Of a DNA stretch of 24,421 bases, positions 13,935 through 21,828 are shown in pieces; within the stretch, counting starts at the first letter, position 1; every line of letters begins with the position of its first letter. The notes under the pieces were generated by a model. It had not been told where the DNA came from. It saw nothing but the letters and a program-made list of their open reading frames with translations, and ran no database searches. The stretch comes from Suilimivivens sp964458255 (GTDB lineage: Bacteria; Bacillota; Clostridia; Lachnospirales; Lachnospiraceae): the NCBI GenBank assembly GCA_964458255.1, contig CAYWHY010000022.1, positions 1-24,421 of the forward strand. The letters are read 5' to 3'. A program made the position numbers and the translations under genes.

Positions 13935-15800
13935 ATGCCTTTCTTGAAAAAAATCGCCGGAAGACATCGGATCTTGGTTTTCCTTTTTTTACTTTTTATT
14001 TTTTTTACCGGTCTCGGCATTTTCTTTTATGCCAATGATGAAGCCAAATTTGAGCGCTATACGGAAACGCTGTTTTTGTCGGAGCTTTCGGGCAATACCT
14101 TAAATCTGCATTACACACTTGCCTATCCCGAAAAATACGATTTGAAACAAAAGGCTGTTCTGCCTGTCTATACTTCAAACCCAACCGCGAATGATGACAA
14201 AGAAGAAATTCTATCTTCCATCAAAACGCTTTCTTCCATTTCCAAAGATAAACTGAATCCGGATGATGCTTATACTTACGACCTTCTTACGCGTTATTTA
14301 AATTTACAGTTAAAGGGGAGTTCCTTTACCTATTACAACGAGCCTTTTTCCCCCAACTCCGGTATACAATCCGGCCTCCCCATTCTGCTGGCAGATTATA
14401 CCTTTCGTCGGAAACAGGATGTGGAAGATTATCTTGATATTTTAGAACAGAGCAGAGCTTATCTGGAGGGACTGTTGCAATACGAGACAGAAAAAGCTGC
14501 TTCCGGTCTTTTTATGAGTGACTCTTCTGCCCAAAAAATAATCAATCAATGCTCCGTTATTATGGATAAAGACGCTCTTTCTAATGGCACTCATTTTTTA
14601 CATATTACATTTTCGGAACGTTTATCTTCTCTGACAAAGGAAAATCTTATTACCAAGGAAGAGGAAGAAGCCTTCCTTTCCGAAAACGACCGGCTTTTAA
14701 CAACCGTTATGGCCCCCGCTTACGAACAGATTGCAGATACCTTCACCCTTCTTATGGGAAAAGGTCAAAACGAACGCGGGCTTTGCTATTTTCCACAGGG
14801 TAAAGCCTATTATGAATATCTTTTTACATCTGTCACGGGAAGTAATCGCTCTATTGCCGAAGTTAAACGTCTTTTATTTGAAGATTTTAAAGAAAACTAC
14901 CATTCGCTTTTGGCTGTTATTTCTGAATATCCCGAAGTCGGAGCACTCTCCGCAAGCGAAGACTACTCACTTCCGCTTTCCCACCCGGACGAGATGCTTA
15001 CCGCATTAAAAAGGCGTGCAAAAAAAGAGTTCCCCGCTTTCCCTGAAGTTACTTCCCCTAAAGACGGAGTCTTTCGGGCTAAAGCCATTATCAAAACTGT
15101 TTCTTCTTCTATGGAAAATTATTGCAGTCCGGCTTACTATCTGACGCCGCCTGTTGATGACATGACACAAAACATTATTTATATTAATCCCAAAAATAAT
15201 CCGGATCATCTTAATCTTTATACCACCCTTGCCCATGAGGGTTATCCCGGACATCTGTATCAGACTGTTTACAGTCAGCTTTATATGAGCCAAAATGATA
15301 CCTCCTGCATCCGTTATCTTCTTCACTATGGCGGTTATGTGGAAGGATGGGCATATTATGCGGAAGATGCTTCTTATGAATATGCAAAGGAATATGTAAA
15401 AGACAACGCCTCTGCCATGGCTTATTATGAAGCATGCCGGTTAAACCGTAATCTGCACATAGCTATGTATTCTCTTCTTGATATTGCCATCCATTATGAC
15501 GGGGCTACTTTTTCACAGGTTCAGAAAATATTAGCCTCTATCGGCATCTCAAACCCGGAGACAGCTTTTAATATTTATGAATATATCCGAGAGGAACCCT
15601 GTAATTACCTAAAATATTATATAGGCTTTCTGGAAATGAAGTCGCTTAGAGAAGAGGCTGAAAGCATGTGGGGAGAGCACTTTACGCCTTACCTTTTTCA
15701 CAAATTTGTATTAGAAACCGGTCCTTCAGACTTTACCGGTCTAAAGTCCGCTCTTCAAGCATACTCTCAAGATAGCCTCCGTCCCAAAGAAGTATCTTAA
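13935..15800 (+). CDS. Membrane-anchored or secreted DUF885 family protein (putative zinc peptidase)
   Basis: 621 residues. A basic N terminus (KKIAGRHR) and a hydrophobic stretch at residues 13-33 form an uncleaved anchor or signal peptide without a lipobox Cys, placing the rest outside the membrane. The large helical body has the DUF885 signature HEGYPGH at 434-440, an HExxH-like zinc site, followed by GYVEGWAYYAED near 472-483, which can supply further ligands. The family is thought to be metallopeptidases, but substrates are unknown. The start at 13935 has CGAGGA about 6 bases upstream. It is the only complete gene on the plus strand. Its last 68 bases overlap the convergent Mrr-like gene, and no terminator is visible. 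Confidence 0.9.
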   Translation: MPFLKKIAGRHRILVFLFLLFIFFTGLGIFFYANDEAKFERYTETLFLSELSGNTLNLHYTLAYPEKYDLKQKAVLPVYTSNPTANDDKEEILSSIKTLSSISKDKLNPDDAYTYDLLTRYLNLQLKGSSFTYYNEPFSPNSGIQSGLPILLADYTFRRKQDVEDYLDILEQSRAYLEGLLQYETEKAASGLFMSDSSAQKIINQCSVIMDKDALSNGTHFLHITFSERLSSLTKENLITKEEEEAFLSENDRLLTTVMAPAYEQIADTFTLLMGKGQNERGLCYFPQGKAYYEYLFTSVTGSNRSIAEVKRLLFEDFKENYHSLLAVISEYPEVGALSASEDYSLPLSHPDEMLTALKRRAKKEFPAFPEVTSPKDGVFRAKAIIKTVSSSMENYCSPAYYLTPPVDDMTQNIIYINPKNNPDHLNLYTTLAHEGYPGHLYQTVYSQLYMSQNDTSCIRYLLHYGGYVEGWAYYAEDASYEYAKEYVKDNASAMAYYEACRLNRNLHIAMYSLLDIAIHYDGATFSQVQKILASIGISNPETAFNIYEYIREEPCNYLKYYIGFLEMKSLREEAESMWGEHFTPYLFHKFVLETGPSDFTGLKSALQAYSQDSLRPKEVS

Positions 15801-16194
15801 GCTTCTTTGCCGCCTCTACTGCCGGGGTTGTAAAATACTGGTTGGTCATCACAACACCTACCATCCGGTCATAATAATCCCGGCCGGCATAGGCCTCCTG
15901 AACGGCCCTGACACCTACCGGAGCAGCATATCTCTTACATTGAATGGCATAAGTAACGCCTTCTTTCTCCGCAAGGATATCAATGCCGTAATCTCCGCTG
16001 CCTTTGGTAACCTCTACCTCGACGAAGCCTCTCTGTTCCAGCAATCCTGCACAATAATGTTCAAATTCATGTCCTTCCATATCTTCAAAAAAATGGGCTG
16101 CATTATTTTTCTTTTGAAGAAGACGCAAGATTATCACTATCACAAACAGAACAACAACCCCCAAGATGATTCCGCTTTGCATAGCTATGTTCAT
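15733..16194 (-). CDS. Membrane-anchored Mrr-type restriction endonuclease-like protein
   Basis: 153 residues. Residues 5-26 are a single strongly hydrophobic segment followed by RLLQKKN, so the C-terminal domain faces the cytosol. Residues 38-150 match the Mrr_cat/restriction endonuclease type IV-like fold: GHEFEHYCAGLLEQRGF, then the PD-(D/E)xK core GSGDYGIDILAEKEG with Asp72, and AIQCKRY with Gln85 and Lys87. These catalytic residues look intact. The family includes methyl-directed nucleases, but this short membrane-tethered form is widespread with no settled role. There is no modification or defence gene beside it. The start uses GAAAGGAT about 9 bases upstream. Its 3' end overlaps the convergent DUF885 gene by 68 bp. 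Confidence 0.88.
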   Translation of the reverse strand: MNIAMQSGIILGVVVLFVIVIILRLLQKKNNAAHFFEDMEGHEFEHYCAGLLEQRGFVEVEVTKGSGDYGIDILAEKEGVTYAIQCKRYAAPVGVRAVQEAYAGRDYYDRMVGVVMTNQYFTTPAVEAAKKLKILLWDGGYLESMLEERTLDR

Positions 16195-16291
16195 TTTTAC
16201 AAAATCCTTTCATTTAACAAACATTCCAAAGGCTCCTGTACTCTTTATTTGGTGAAAGAAGTGGTCCCATGGGAAATATGATTTTTAGTTT

Positions 16292-16320
16292 AAAAGTGCC
16301 GGCCAAAATAAAGCCGGCAC
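16292..16320 (-). terminator. Rho-independent terminator of the chemoreceptor-like gene
   Basis: Perfect 8-bp stem GTGCCGGC / GCCGGCAC around a 9-base loop, followed on the minus strand by TTTTAAACT, beginning 5 bp after the stop codon at 16326-16328. Confidence 0.88.
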
Positions 16321-16325
16321 CTCAT

Positions 16326-17738
16326 TTAGAAAATCGCTTCTTCTGCTCCCTCTGCATCCTTAGCTGCCTGAATCATGGCATTGAAATCAGCAATCAGTTC
16401 CGCTGAAAGCTTCTCTGCCTCTGTCCATGCCTTGCGTGCATCTTCTGTTTTGCCTCTCTTGATCGCATCAACAGCATCCTGACCATATTTGTGGAAATCG
16501 CGATGTTTCTGCTCAACACCCTTCCATCTTCCAACAATTCTTGTGTTGACGGGCTGCATGGAAAAATAAAAATGTCCGAAAGCACATTTGGCATCATTTG
16601 TCTGCAATGGTGTAATTTCTCCTGTTTCTACCATCTTTTCCAAAGTCTTCAGCCAGTTCTGATGTGCAATAATTGCATTCTGCATGGTATTAATGAAAAT
16701 CCCGGTATCCAACATGTAGAATACGTCATGTACCATATCACCAATCACTTTTGTGGAATCCGTAAGATCTTTTTCAATTTCCTTTACAGGCTCAATACCC
16801 TGATTCAATTCTTTCGATATCAGCGTCAGTTCTGTTACCTGATCGTTTAAAGTGCTACACTCTTCACTCAGTTTATCCATCTGATCCTGTACACCGGTAG
16901 CCGTACTGAAAATTTCCTCACTGGCTGCAGCGATTGTAGTAATTGCCTCTGCAATATGATTTACATTTTCTCTGTTTTTGGAATTAGTATCAAGAACCGT
17001 GTTTAAGTTTTCTTCCATTTCACCAAGTTCCTGCACGGTTCTGTCCAGGCTCTCGCCACTTAGCCGGGATGCTTCCTCTATCCTTCCGACAAAACCATCC
17101 ATGGTTGCTGTCAGCTGCTTGGTTTCATCAGCAAGACTTCTGATTTGATCAGCCACAACTGCAAATCCTTTACCTGCTTCTCCCGCTCTGGCTGCCTCAA
17201 TGGAAGCATTTAGTGCCAGCATATTTGTTTGTGCAGAAATGGAATTAATCCCCTCAATCACGTCATTCATTCCTTTGATAATATCCATAAGCTGCGCCAT
17301 ATCCTGCTTCATTTCATCAGAATTGCGAATGGTCTCCTGCGATTTTTTAACTATACTCTCCAGTTCCCTGCCGCTCTCATCCATTTCCTTTAGCATTTCT
17401 CCCGCCGTTACGGAAACCTGTGTAACCGTCTCTGTAAAGCTTTCATGTGCCTCTACCACCTGAGTCATATTTTCATTGGTAACTTTAGAGGTCTTAACCA
17501 CCTTTTCCGCTACTTCCTTCACCGCCGCACCGATTTGATTGATCCTTCCGGCACTGTCATTTATTATTAAGTCTAACGCACTGATTTTCATGGCCGAACC
17601 AAAAGCTTTATCTGCCATCCGATTAAATTTTTCTCTGCCATCCATAAGTCTTTTTTGAATTTTTGCTATTTCAGAATCTTCCTTTGCACCTACCGGCTGC
17701 ATCTTACTTAAGTCATTTAACATTTTAGCATATCTCAT
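16326..17738 (-). CDS. Soluble methyl-accepting chemotaxis-like protein with C-terminal CZB zinc-binding domain
   Basis: 470 residues with no membrane segment, so a cytosolic chemoreceptor. A long coiled-coil region leads to the MCP signalling tip (ISAQTNMLALNASIEAARAG, then KGFAVVADQIRSLADET, about residues 167-206), which docks CheA/CheW-type partners. The C-terminal about 120 residues form a chemoreceptor zinc-binding (CZB) domain: His359 (AHQNW), Cys385 (KCAFGHFYF), His412 and His416 (QKHRDFHKYG). CZB domains sense zinc or hypochlorite oxidation of the zinc-bound Cys. I start it at 17738 (MRYAKML), because GGAGG lies 7 bases upstream; the upstream Met codons at 17765, 17750 and 17744 overlap or precede that site. 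No chemotaxis genes are nearby. Confidence 0.92.
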   Translation of the reverse strand: MRYAKMLNDLSKMQPVGAKEDSEIAKIQKRLMDGREKFNRMADKAFGSAMKISALDLIINDSAGRINQIGAAVKEVAEKVVKTSKVTNENMTQVVEAHESFTETVTQVSVTAGEMLKEMDESGRELESIVKKSQETIRNSDEMKQDMAQLMDIIKGMNDVIEGINSISAQTNMLALNASIEAARAGEAGKGFAVVADQIRSLADETKQLTATMDGFVGRIEEASRLSGESLDRTVQELGEMEENLNTVLDTNSKNRENVNHIAEAITTIAAASEEIFSTATGVQDQMDKLSEECSTLNDQVTELTLISKELNQGIEPVKEIEKDLTDSTKVIGDMVHDVFYMLDTGIFINTMQNAIIAHQNWLKTLEKMVETGEITPLQTNDAKCAFGHFYFSMQPVNTRIVGRWKGVEQKHRDFHKYGQDAVDAIKRGKTEDARKAWTEAEKLSAELIADFNAMIQAAKDAEGAEEAIF

Positions 17739-17797
17739 ACCCATTCCTCCCATGCAAAATAGCAATAAGCCAAGTTATTTTTTATAGATATGCCCCT

Positions 17798-17806
17798 ATT
17801 ATAGCA
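17798..17806 (-). promoter_or_regulatory. Extended -10 promoter of the chemoreceptor-like gene
   Basis: Minus-strand TGCTATAAT, a perfect -10 with the TGN extension, 60 bp upstream of the start codon. No good -35 is seen, which is usual for extended -10 promoters. Confidence 0.65.
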
Positions 17807-17830
17807 AATTGTAGTGTCATTTTCCACCAA

Positions 17831-17859
17831 AAATGCCAATTTGACATTCAATTTTGCAT
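17831..17859 (-). terminator. Imperfect hairpin with T-tracts after spmB
   Basis: AATGCAAAATTG pairs with CAAATTGGCATT (two mismatches) around a 5-base loop, with T5 or more following on either strand. It begins 9 bp after the spmB stop. A-T-rich stem, so only moderately convincing. Confidence 0.5.
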
Positions 17860-17867
17860 TTTTTATT

Positions 17868-18398
17868 TTATATCATAATCCCTGCCATCACTACGCTTGC
17901 TACCATTCCCACCACAGTAGAAAGAAGTGCTCCCGTAAGCGTATACCGTGTTTTGGTGACTTTTGCCGCCAAAAAATAAACACTCATGGTATAAAAAATC
18001 GTTTCCGTACAACTCATCATAATGGATGTTACCAGTCCGATATAAGAATCCGTTCCGTAATTTTTAAAAATATCCAGCACAAGCCCCGTTGCTGCGGAAG
18101 AAGAAAACATTTTTATAAACGCAAGAGGCACCAGTTCCCCCGGAAAATGGAAATACTCCGATATGGGACTGCACAAATTCCCCAAAAAAGTTAAAAATCC
18201 GGATGCCCGCAAAACACCTACTGCTACCATAAGCGCCACAAGCGTGGGCATAATCCCTATCACCGTCTTTAAGCCATCCTTTGCACCTTTTACAAAATCC
18301 TCATACACCTTACACTGATTGATCACCCCATAGGCAATAATATAAAAAATGATTACCGGAATGATGATATTGGATAAATTTGTTAAAACCTGTGCCAT
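17868..18398 (-). CDS. spmB: Spore maturation protein B
   Basis: Integral membrane protein of the SpmB/nucleoside-recognition family needed for proper spore-core dehydration in Bacillus. 176 residues, matching the family, with several hydrophobic segments and the characteristic stretch around GIMPTLVALMVAVGVLRASG, then CSPISEYF, ELVPLAFIKMFSSSAATGL and the Asn/Gly/Thr/Asp-containing FKNYGTDSYIGLVTSIMMSC. SpmA, normally its upstream partner, is not adjacent: the gene upstream is the radical SAM protein. The ribosome binding site (AGAAAAGG) is about 10 bases from the ATG. The start codon lies in one arm of an 11-bp inverted repeat (18392-18441). Presence of this gene supports a sporulating Clostridia host. 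Confidence 0.92.
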   Translation of the reverse strand: MAQVLTNLSNIIIPVIIFYIIAYGVINQCKVYEDFVKGAKDGLKTVIGIMPTLVALMVAVGVLRASGFLTFLGNLCSPISEYFHFPGELVPLAFIKMFSSSAATGLVLDIFKNYGTDSYIGLVTSIMMSCTETIFYTMSVYFLAAKVTKTRYTLTGALLSTVVGMVASVVMAGIMI

Positions 18399-18441
18399 AT
18401 ATGTAAGACCTTTTCTTTATTATCTTTATAATATATGGCAC
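18392..18441. repeat. Perfect 11-bp inverted repeat spanning the spmB start and leader
   Basis: GTGCCATATAT at 18392-18402 and ATATATGGCAC at 18431-18441, separated by 28 bases. The left arm contains the spmB start codon; the right arm overlaps a candidate -10 (TATTAT). It could be an operator or an RNA hairpin hiding the start codon in longer transcripts. Confidence 0.6.
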
Positions 18442-18479
18442 TTCTTTGAGGAAAAGTCATACCTGCGCTTATTTCCTGA

Positions 18480-20210
18480 TTAAATTAATTCCGTTCCCGC
18501 ATCCTGAGTCAGCAAATTTCTTTTCCTGTAATCAAATAAAACAAACGCCGGCTTCTGCAATTTGACGACCTTTTTTTCCGGTTCTTTTTCCCAGACAGGA
18601 TAAGCAAACACCTCCATATGCGTCATCTTCATGGTCTGTCTGGCATGGTATTCCTTATATTCCTGCAAATAAACAGGTTCCGCTTCCTCTTTCTGATAAA
18701 ATGACCGGATTTCCTGATAATACCCGTCTAAGTTCTTTGCAAAAGGAGGGCGGCTCTTTGCATTTTCCCGCAGGTAATAGTCAAAGGTAAGAAGTTCCCT
18801 GTAAAGTTCTTCCCTTGCACTGTCTGCCTGTTTCGCAAAATCCAGCAATACCTGATAGCGATAAACTCTTGCAGGCGTCTGCACAAAGTAACCTTTGTCT
18901 TCATAATAGCTGGCAAGTGATTCAAACATGGCAAAAGGTCCTTCAAAACAGTCTGCCAGCAAAAGCAGTGTGTGTCTGAACTGATTAGAGTTGTAATATA
19001 TCTCCACCATCTCTTCTACCTGTTTCAATTTCAAAACCTCTTTATAGGAAAGCCAATTTGTATCAAGTACTTCATAAGGCGGTTTTGACTGATAGCTAAT
19101 TCCGTACTGCTCCGCTCTCTCTTCCATAGGTGAACCCTTAAGCACTTTCAAAAACCCAAGCTGCAGTTGTTCCGGTCCCATATCATATACTTCATTAAAA
19201 GAATTGACAAAGCTGTCATAATTTTCAAACGGAAGTCCGGCAATTAAGTCCAGATGAATATGAATATTGTCCTTTTCTTTCAGCTGCTCCACTACCTTTG
19301 CAATGTGCTCCGTATTGACAAAGCGGTTAATTTCCTTAAGCGTTTTCTCATTGGTGGATTGCACTCCGATTTCAAGCTGTACCAGTCCGGGACGCAGACC
19401 GGATAACAAATCTATCTCTTCCTGTGTCATGATATCGGCCGCAATCTCAAAATGAAAATTGGTAATACCATTATCATTTTCTTTGATATAACGCCAGATT
19501 TCCAGTGCATGTTTATGATTGCAGTTAAAGGTTCTGTCGATAAATTTAACCTGTGGCACCTTATGACTTAAGAAAAACTTAAGTTCCTCTTTTACCTTGT
19601 CCGTACTTCTAAGTCGTACCGTTTTGTCAATGGACGAAAGGCAATAACTGCACCTGAACGGACACCCTCTTGAAGATTCGTAATAAACAATCTTATTCTC
19701 AAATTTCTCTAAACTATCATATAAAAAAGGAATTTCATCCATGGGAAGCGGCTCTCTTACAGGTGTCTTAGCTTCTCTCAATATAAGTCCCGGTATATCT
19801 GTCAGTTCTCCTTCTTTGGTGCTTTTGTAATGTACTAAAAGTTCCTTGAACGTACACTCTCCTTCTCCCACCATAATTCCTTTTACTGCCGGATATTCTT
19901 TCAAAAACTCCGGGCCGTCAAAGGAAACCTCCGGTCCTCCCAGCCAGATATCCACATCCGGTAGTACCTTCGGCAAATCTGCAAGCAACTCTTTTACCAG
20001 ATTAAAATTCCAGATATAACAGGAAAATCCGATTACGTCCGGCTTCCTTCGGTAAATATCTGCGAGAATATCATGGGAATAATGATTGATTGTATATTCC
20101 GCAATCTCAATATATGGCTGTAATTCTGCACCGGCATATGCCCGAAGACTGTAAATAGCCGGATTGGAATGAATATATTTTGCATTGATACCTACTAATA
20201 AAAATTTCAT
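18480..20210 (-). CDS. B12-binding-domain radical SAM protein with C-terminal DUF4080-like region
   Basis: 576 residues. Residues 1-130 form a Rossmann-like B12-binding domain (MKFLLVGINAKYIHSNPA, IGFSCYIWN, LGGPEVSF, GEGECTF) without the DxHxxG cobalamin-ligand motif, so any cobalamin would bind base-off without a protein His. The radical SAM core follows, with the 4Fe-4S cysteines C183, C187 and C190 in SRGCPFRCSYCLSS, then LEIGVQS and DLIAGLPFE. The last about 200 residues match what I recall as DUF4080. The substrate is unknown; members are annotated only as B12-binding radical SAM proteins and are close to the MiaB-like/anaerobic cyclase group. AGAGGTG sits 5 bases before the ATG and can be sequestered by the upstream galT terminator arm. 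It may depend on read-through from galKT. Confidence 0.93.
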   Translation of the reverse strand: MKFLLVGINAKYIHSNPAIYSLRAYAGAELQPYIEIAEYTINHYSHDILADIYRRKPDVIGFSCYIWNFNLVKELLADLPKVLPDVDIWLGGPEVSFDGPEFLKEYPAVKGIMVGEGECTFKELLVHYKSTKEGELTDIPGLILREAKTPVREPLPMDEIPFLYDSLEKFENKIVYYESSRGCPFRCSYCLSSIDKTVRLRSTDKVKEELKFFLSHKVPQVKFIDRTFNCNHKHALEIWRYIKENDNGITNFHFEIAADIMTQEEIDLLSGLRPGLVQLEIGVQSTNEKTLKEINRFVNTEHIAKVVEQLKEKDNIHIHLDLIAGLPFENYDSFVNSFNEVYDMGPEQLQLGFLKVLKGSPMEERAEQYGISYQSKPPYEVLDTNWLSYKEVLKLKQVEEMVEIYYNSNQFRHTLLLLADCFEGPFAMFESLASYYEDKGYFVQTPARVYRYQVLLDFAKQADSAREELYRELLTFDYYLRENAKSRPPFAKNLDGYYQEIRSFYQKEEAEPVYLQEYKEYHARQTMKMTHMEVFAYPVWEKEPEKKVVKLQKPAFVLFDYRKRNLLTQDAGTELI

Positions 20211-20228
20211 TTTTCACCTCTGTGACAG

Positions 20229-20258
20229 AAAAAGCACCCTGTACACAGAGTGCTTTTT
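20229..20258 (-). terminator. Rho-independent terminator of galK-galT
   Basis: Stem AAAAAGCAC / GTGCTTTTT around a 12-base loop, 17 bp after the galT stop; the 3' arm supplies the T-tract. It is 18 bp from the next start codon, leaving no room for a separate promoter. Its left arm can alternatively pair with the downstream ribosome binding site. Confidence 0.88.
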
Positions 20259-20275
20259 ACTTTTATAAAATTATC

Positions 20276-21790
20276 TCAGATGCTGCTGATAAATCTGTCA
20301 AACGCTTCCCTGCCTTCCGGTGTTCTCTTGTAGACACCTGCATCCTCAAGCACCTGCATAAATACAAGTCCGATTTCCTTTTCTACTACTTCATCAATAT
20401 TAGAACTGTCAATCTTATCATATTTTGCCTTGCATTCATCTACCCAGTCAGCATGTTTTTCAAGCACTTCGTTGCTTCTCAAATCCTCACCGGCAAGCAT
20501 CGCTTTCTTAAGTTCTTCCATCTCCCCTTTTAGTCTGGCGGGAAGAACCGCAAGTCCCATAACCTCAATCAGACCGATGTTTTCTTTTTTGATATGATGA
20601 AGCTTTGCATGGGGATGATAAACACCGAGCGGATGCTCCTTCGTTGTAATATTGTTACGAAGCACTAAATCAAGTTCAAACTTATCGCCTCTTTTTCTGG
20701 CAATCGGTGTAATGGTATTGTGAGGTTCCCCGTCAGTCTCTGCATAAATAAATGCTGCTTCATCTGTATATCCTCTCCATTTTTCTAAAATTACATCAGC
20801 CAGTGCAATGATTCTGTCGGTGTCACTTCCACTCAAACGGATAACGGACATAGGCCACTTCACTACGCCTGCTTCCACATCTTCAAAACCTTTTACGGTA
20901 AAGTTTCTCTCTACCGGAGCCTTTGCCATGGCAAATTCATAATTACCGCCCTGGAAATGGTCATGGCTCAATATAGAACCTCCCACTATCGGTAAATCTG
21001 CGTTGGAACCCACAAAATAATGTGGGAACAGCTTTACAAAATCAAACAGTTTGCAGAAGGTATTGTGTTCAATCTTCATCGGAATATGCTTACCGTTAAA
21101 CACGATACAATGCTCATTGTAATATACATAGGGAGAATACTGGAAGCCCCACTTATCTCCCTGAATTGTAATGGGTATGATACGGTGATTCTGTCTCGCA
21201 GGATGATTGACTCTTCCCGCATATCCTTCATTTTCCATACAAAGTAAGCATTTGGGATATCCGGACTGCTTCGCGTTTTTGGCTGCTGCAATCGCCTTAG
21301 GATCTTTTTCGGGCTTAGAAAGATTAATGGTAATGTCCAAATCACCATATTGTGTAGGTGCAATCCACTTCATGTCTTTCTTAATTCTGTATCTGCGAAT
21401 GTAATCCGAATCACAGCTTAATTTATAATAAAAATCCGTTGCCTCCCTGGGACTTACTTTATACAAGCTGTTAAACTCGCGGATCACTTCACCCGGACGT
21501 GGCATAAGCACACTCATAATCTTAGTATCAAACAAATCACGGTACACAACACTGTTTTCTTCCATCAGACCTGCTTCATAAGCATAATCAAGCATTCTGC
21601 CAAGAATCCCTTCCAATTCTTCAATCTGTACACTTTCTGCTTCCGCCAAAGCTTTTTCGTCCAAATCTTCAAGCTCGGAAAGTCCAAACAGCTCTAACAG
21701 TCTGTTTGTGGTATATATTTTATCTGCTTCGGAAACCAATCCGGTCTTAATACCGTAGACAACCAATTTTCTGATATCACTCTGTATCAT
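20276..21790 (-). CDS. galT: UDP-glucose-hexose-1-phosphate uridylyltransferase, Firmicutes class (GalT2)
   Basis: Second enzyme of the Leloir pathway: UDP-glucose plus galactose 1-phosphate gives UDP-galactose plus glucose 1-phosphate. The length (504 residues) is that of the long Gram-positive class, not the about 350-residue E. coli type. Visible are LMPRPGEV near 95, CLLC at 181-184, the NEHCIVF segment, and the active-site SHDHFQGG with His276 and His278 (HDH in place of the HPH of the short class), the second His expected to carry the uridylyl group. It is 38 bp after galK and shares its transcript; AGAGG is about 10 bases before the ATG. A strong terminator follows. galE and galM are not in the window. 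Confidence 0.96.
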   Translation of the reverse strand: MIQSDIRKLVVYGIKTGLVSEADKIYTTNRLLELFGLSELEDLDEKALAEAESVQIEELEGILGRMLDYAYEAGLMEENSVVYRDLFDTKIMSVLMPRPGEVIREFNSLYKVSPREATDFYYKLSCDSDYIRRYRIKKDMKWIAPTQYGDLDITINLSKPEKDPKAIAAAKNAKQSGYPKCLLCMENEGYAGRVNHPARQNHRIIPITIQGDKWGFQYSPYVYYNEHCIVFNGKHIPMKIEHNTFCKLFDFVKLFPHYFVGSNADLPIVGGSILSHDHFQGGNYEFAMAKAPVERNFTVKGFEDVEAGVVKWPMSVIRLSGSDTDRIIALADVILEKWRGYTDEAAFIYAETDGEPHNTITPIARKRGDKFELDLVLRNNITTKEHPLGVYHPHAKLHHIKKENIGLIEVMGLAVLPARLKGEMEELKKAMLAGEDLRSNEVLEKHADWVDECKAKYDKIDSSNIDEVVEKEIGLVFMQVLEDAGVYKRTPEGREAFDRFISSI

Positions 21791-21828
21791 CGCAAAACAA
21801 CCTCTCTTTTATTAAACTTCATCCCTGA

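Noticed and set aside
15006..15435. Minus-strand open frames inside the DUF885 gene
   Set aside because: They lie opposite the conserved HEGYPGH region, have no ribosome binding sites and resemble no family.
17790..17830. Sigma-54 promoter (TGACAC ... TTGC) ahead of the chemoreceptor-like gene
   Set aside because: The GG-GC spacing is off by one and the GG is GA; the same region contains a perfect extended -10 TGCTATAAT.
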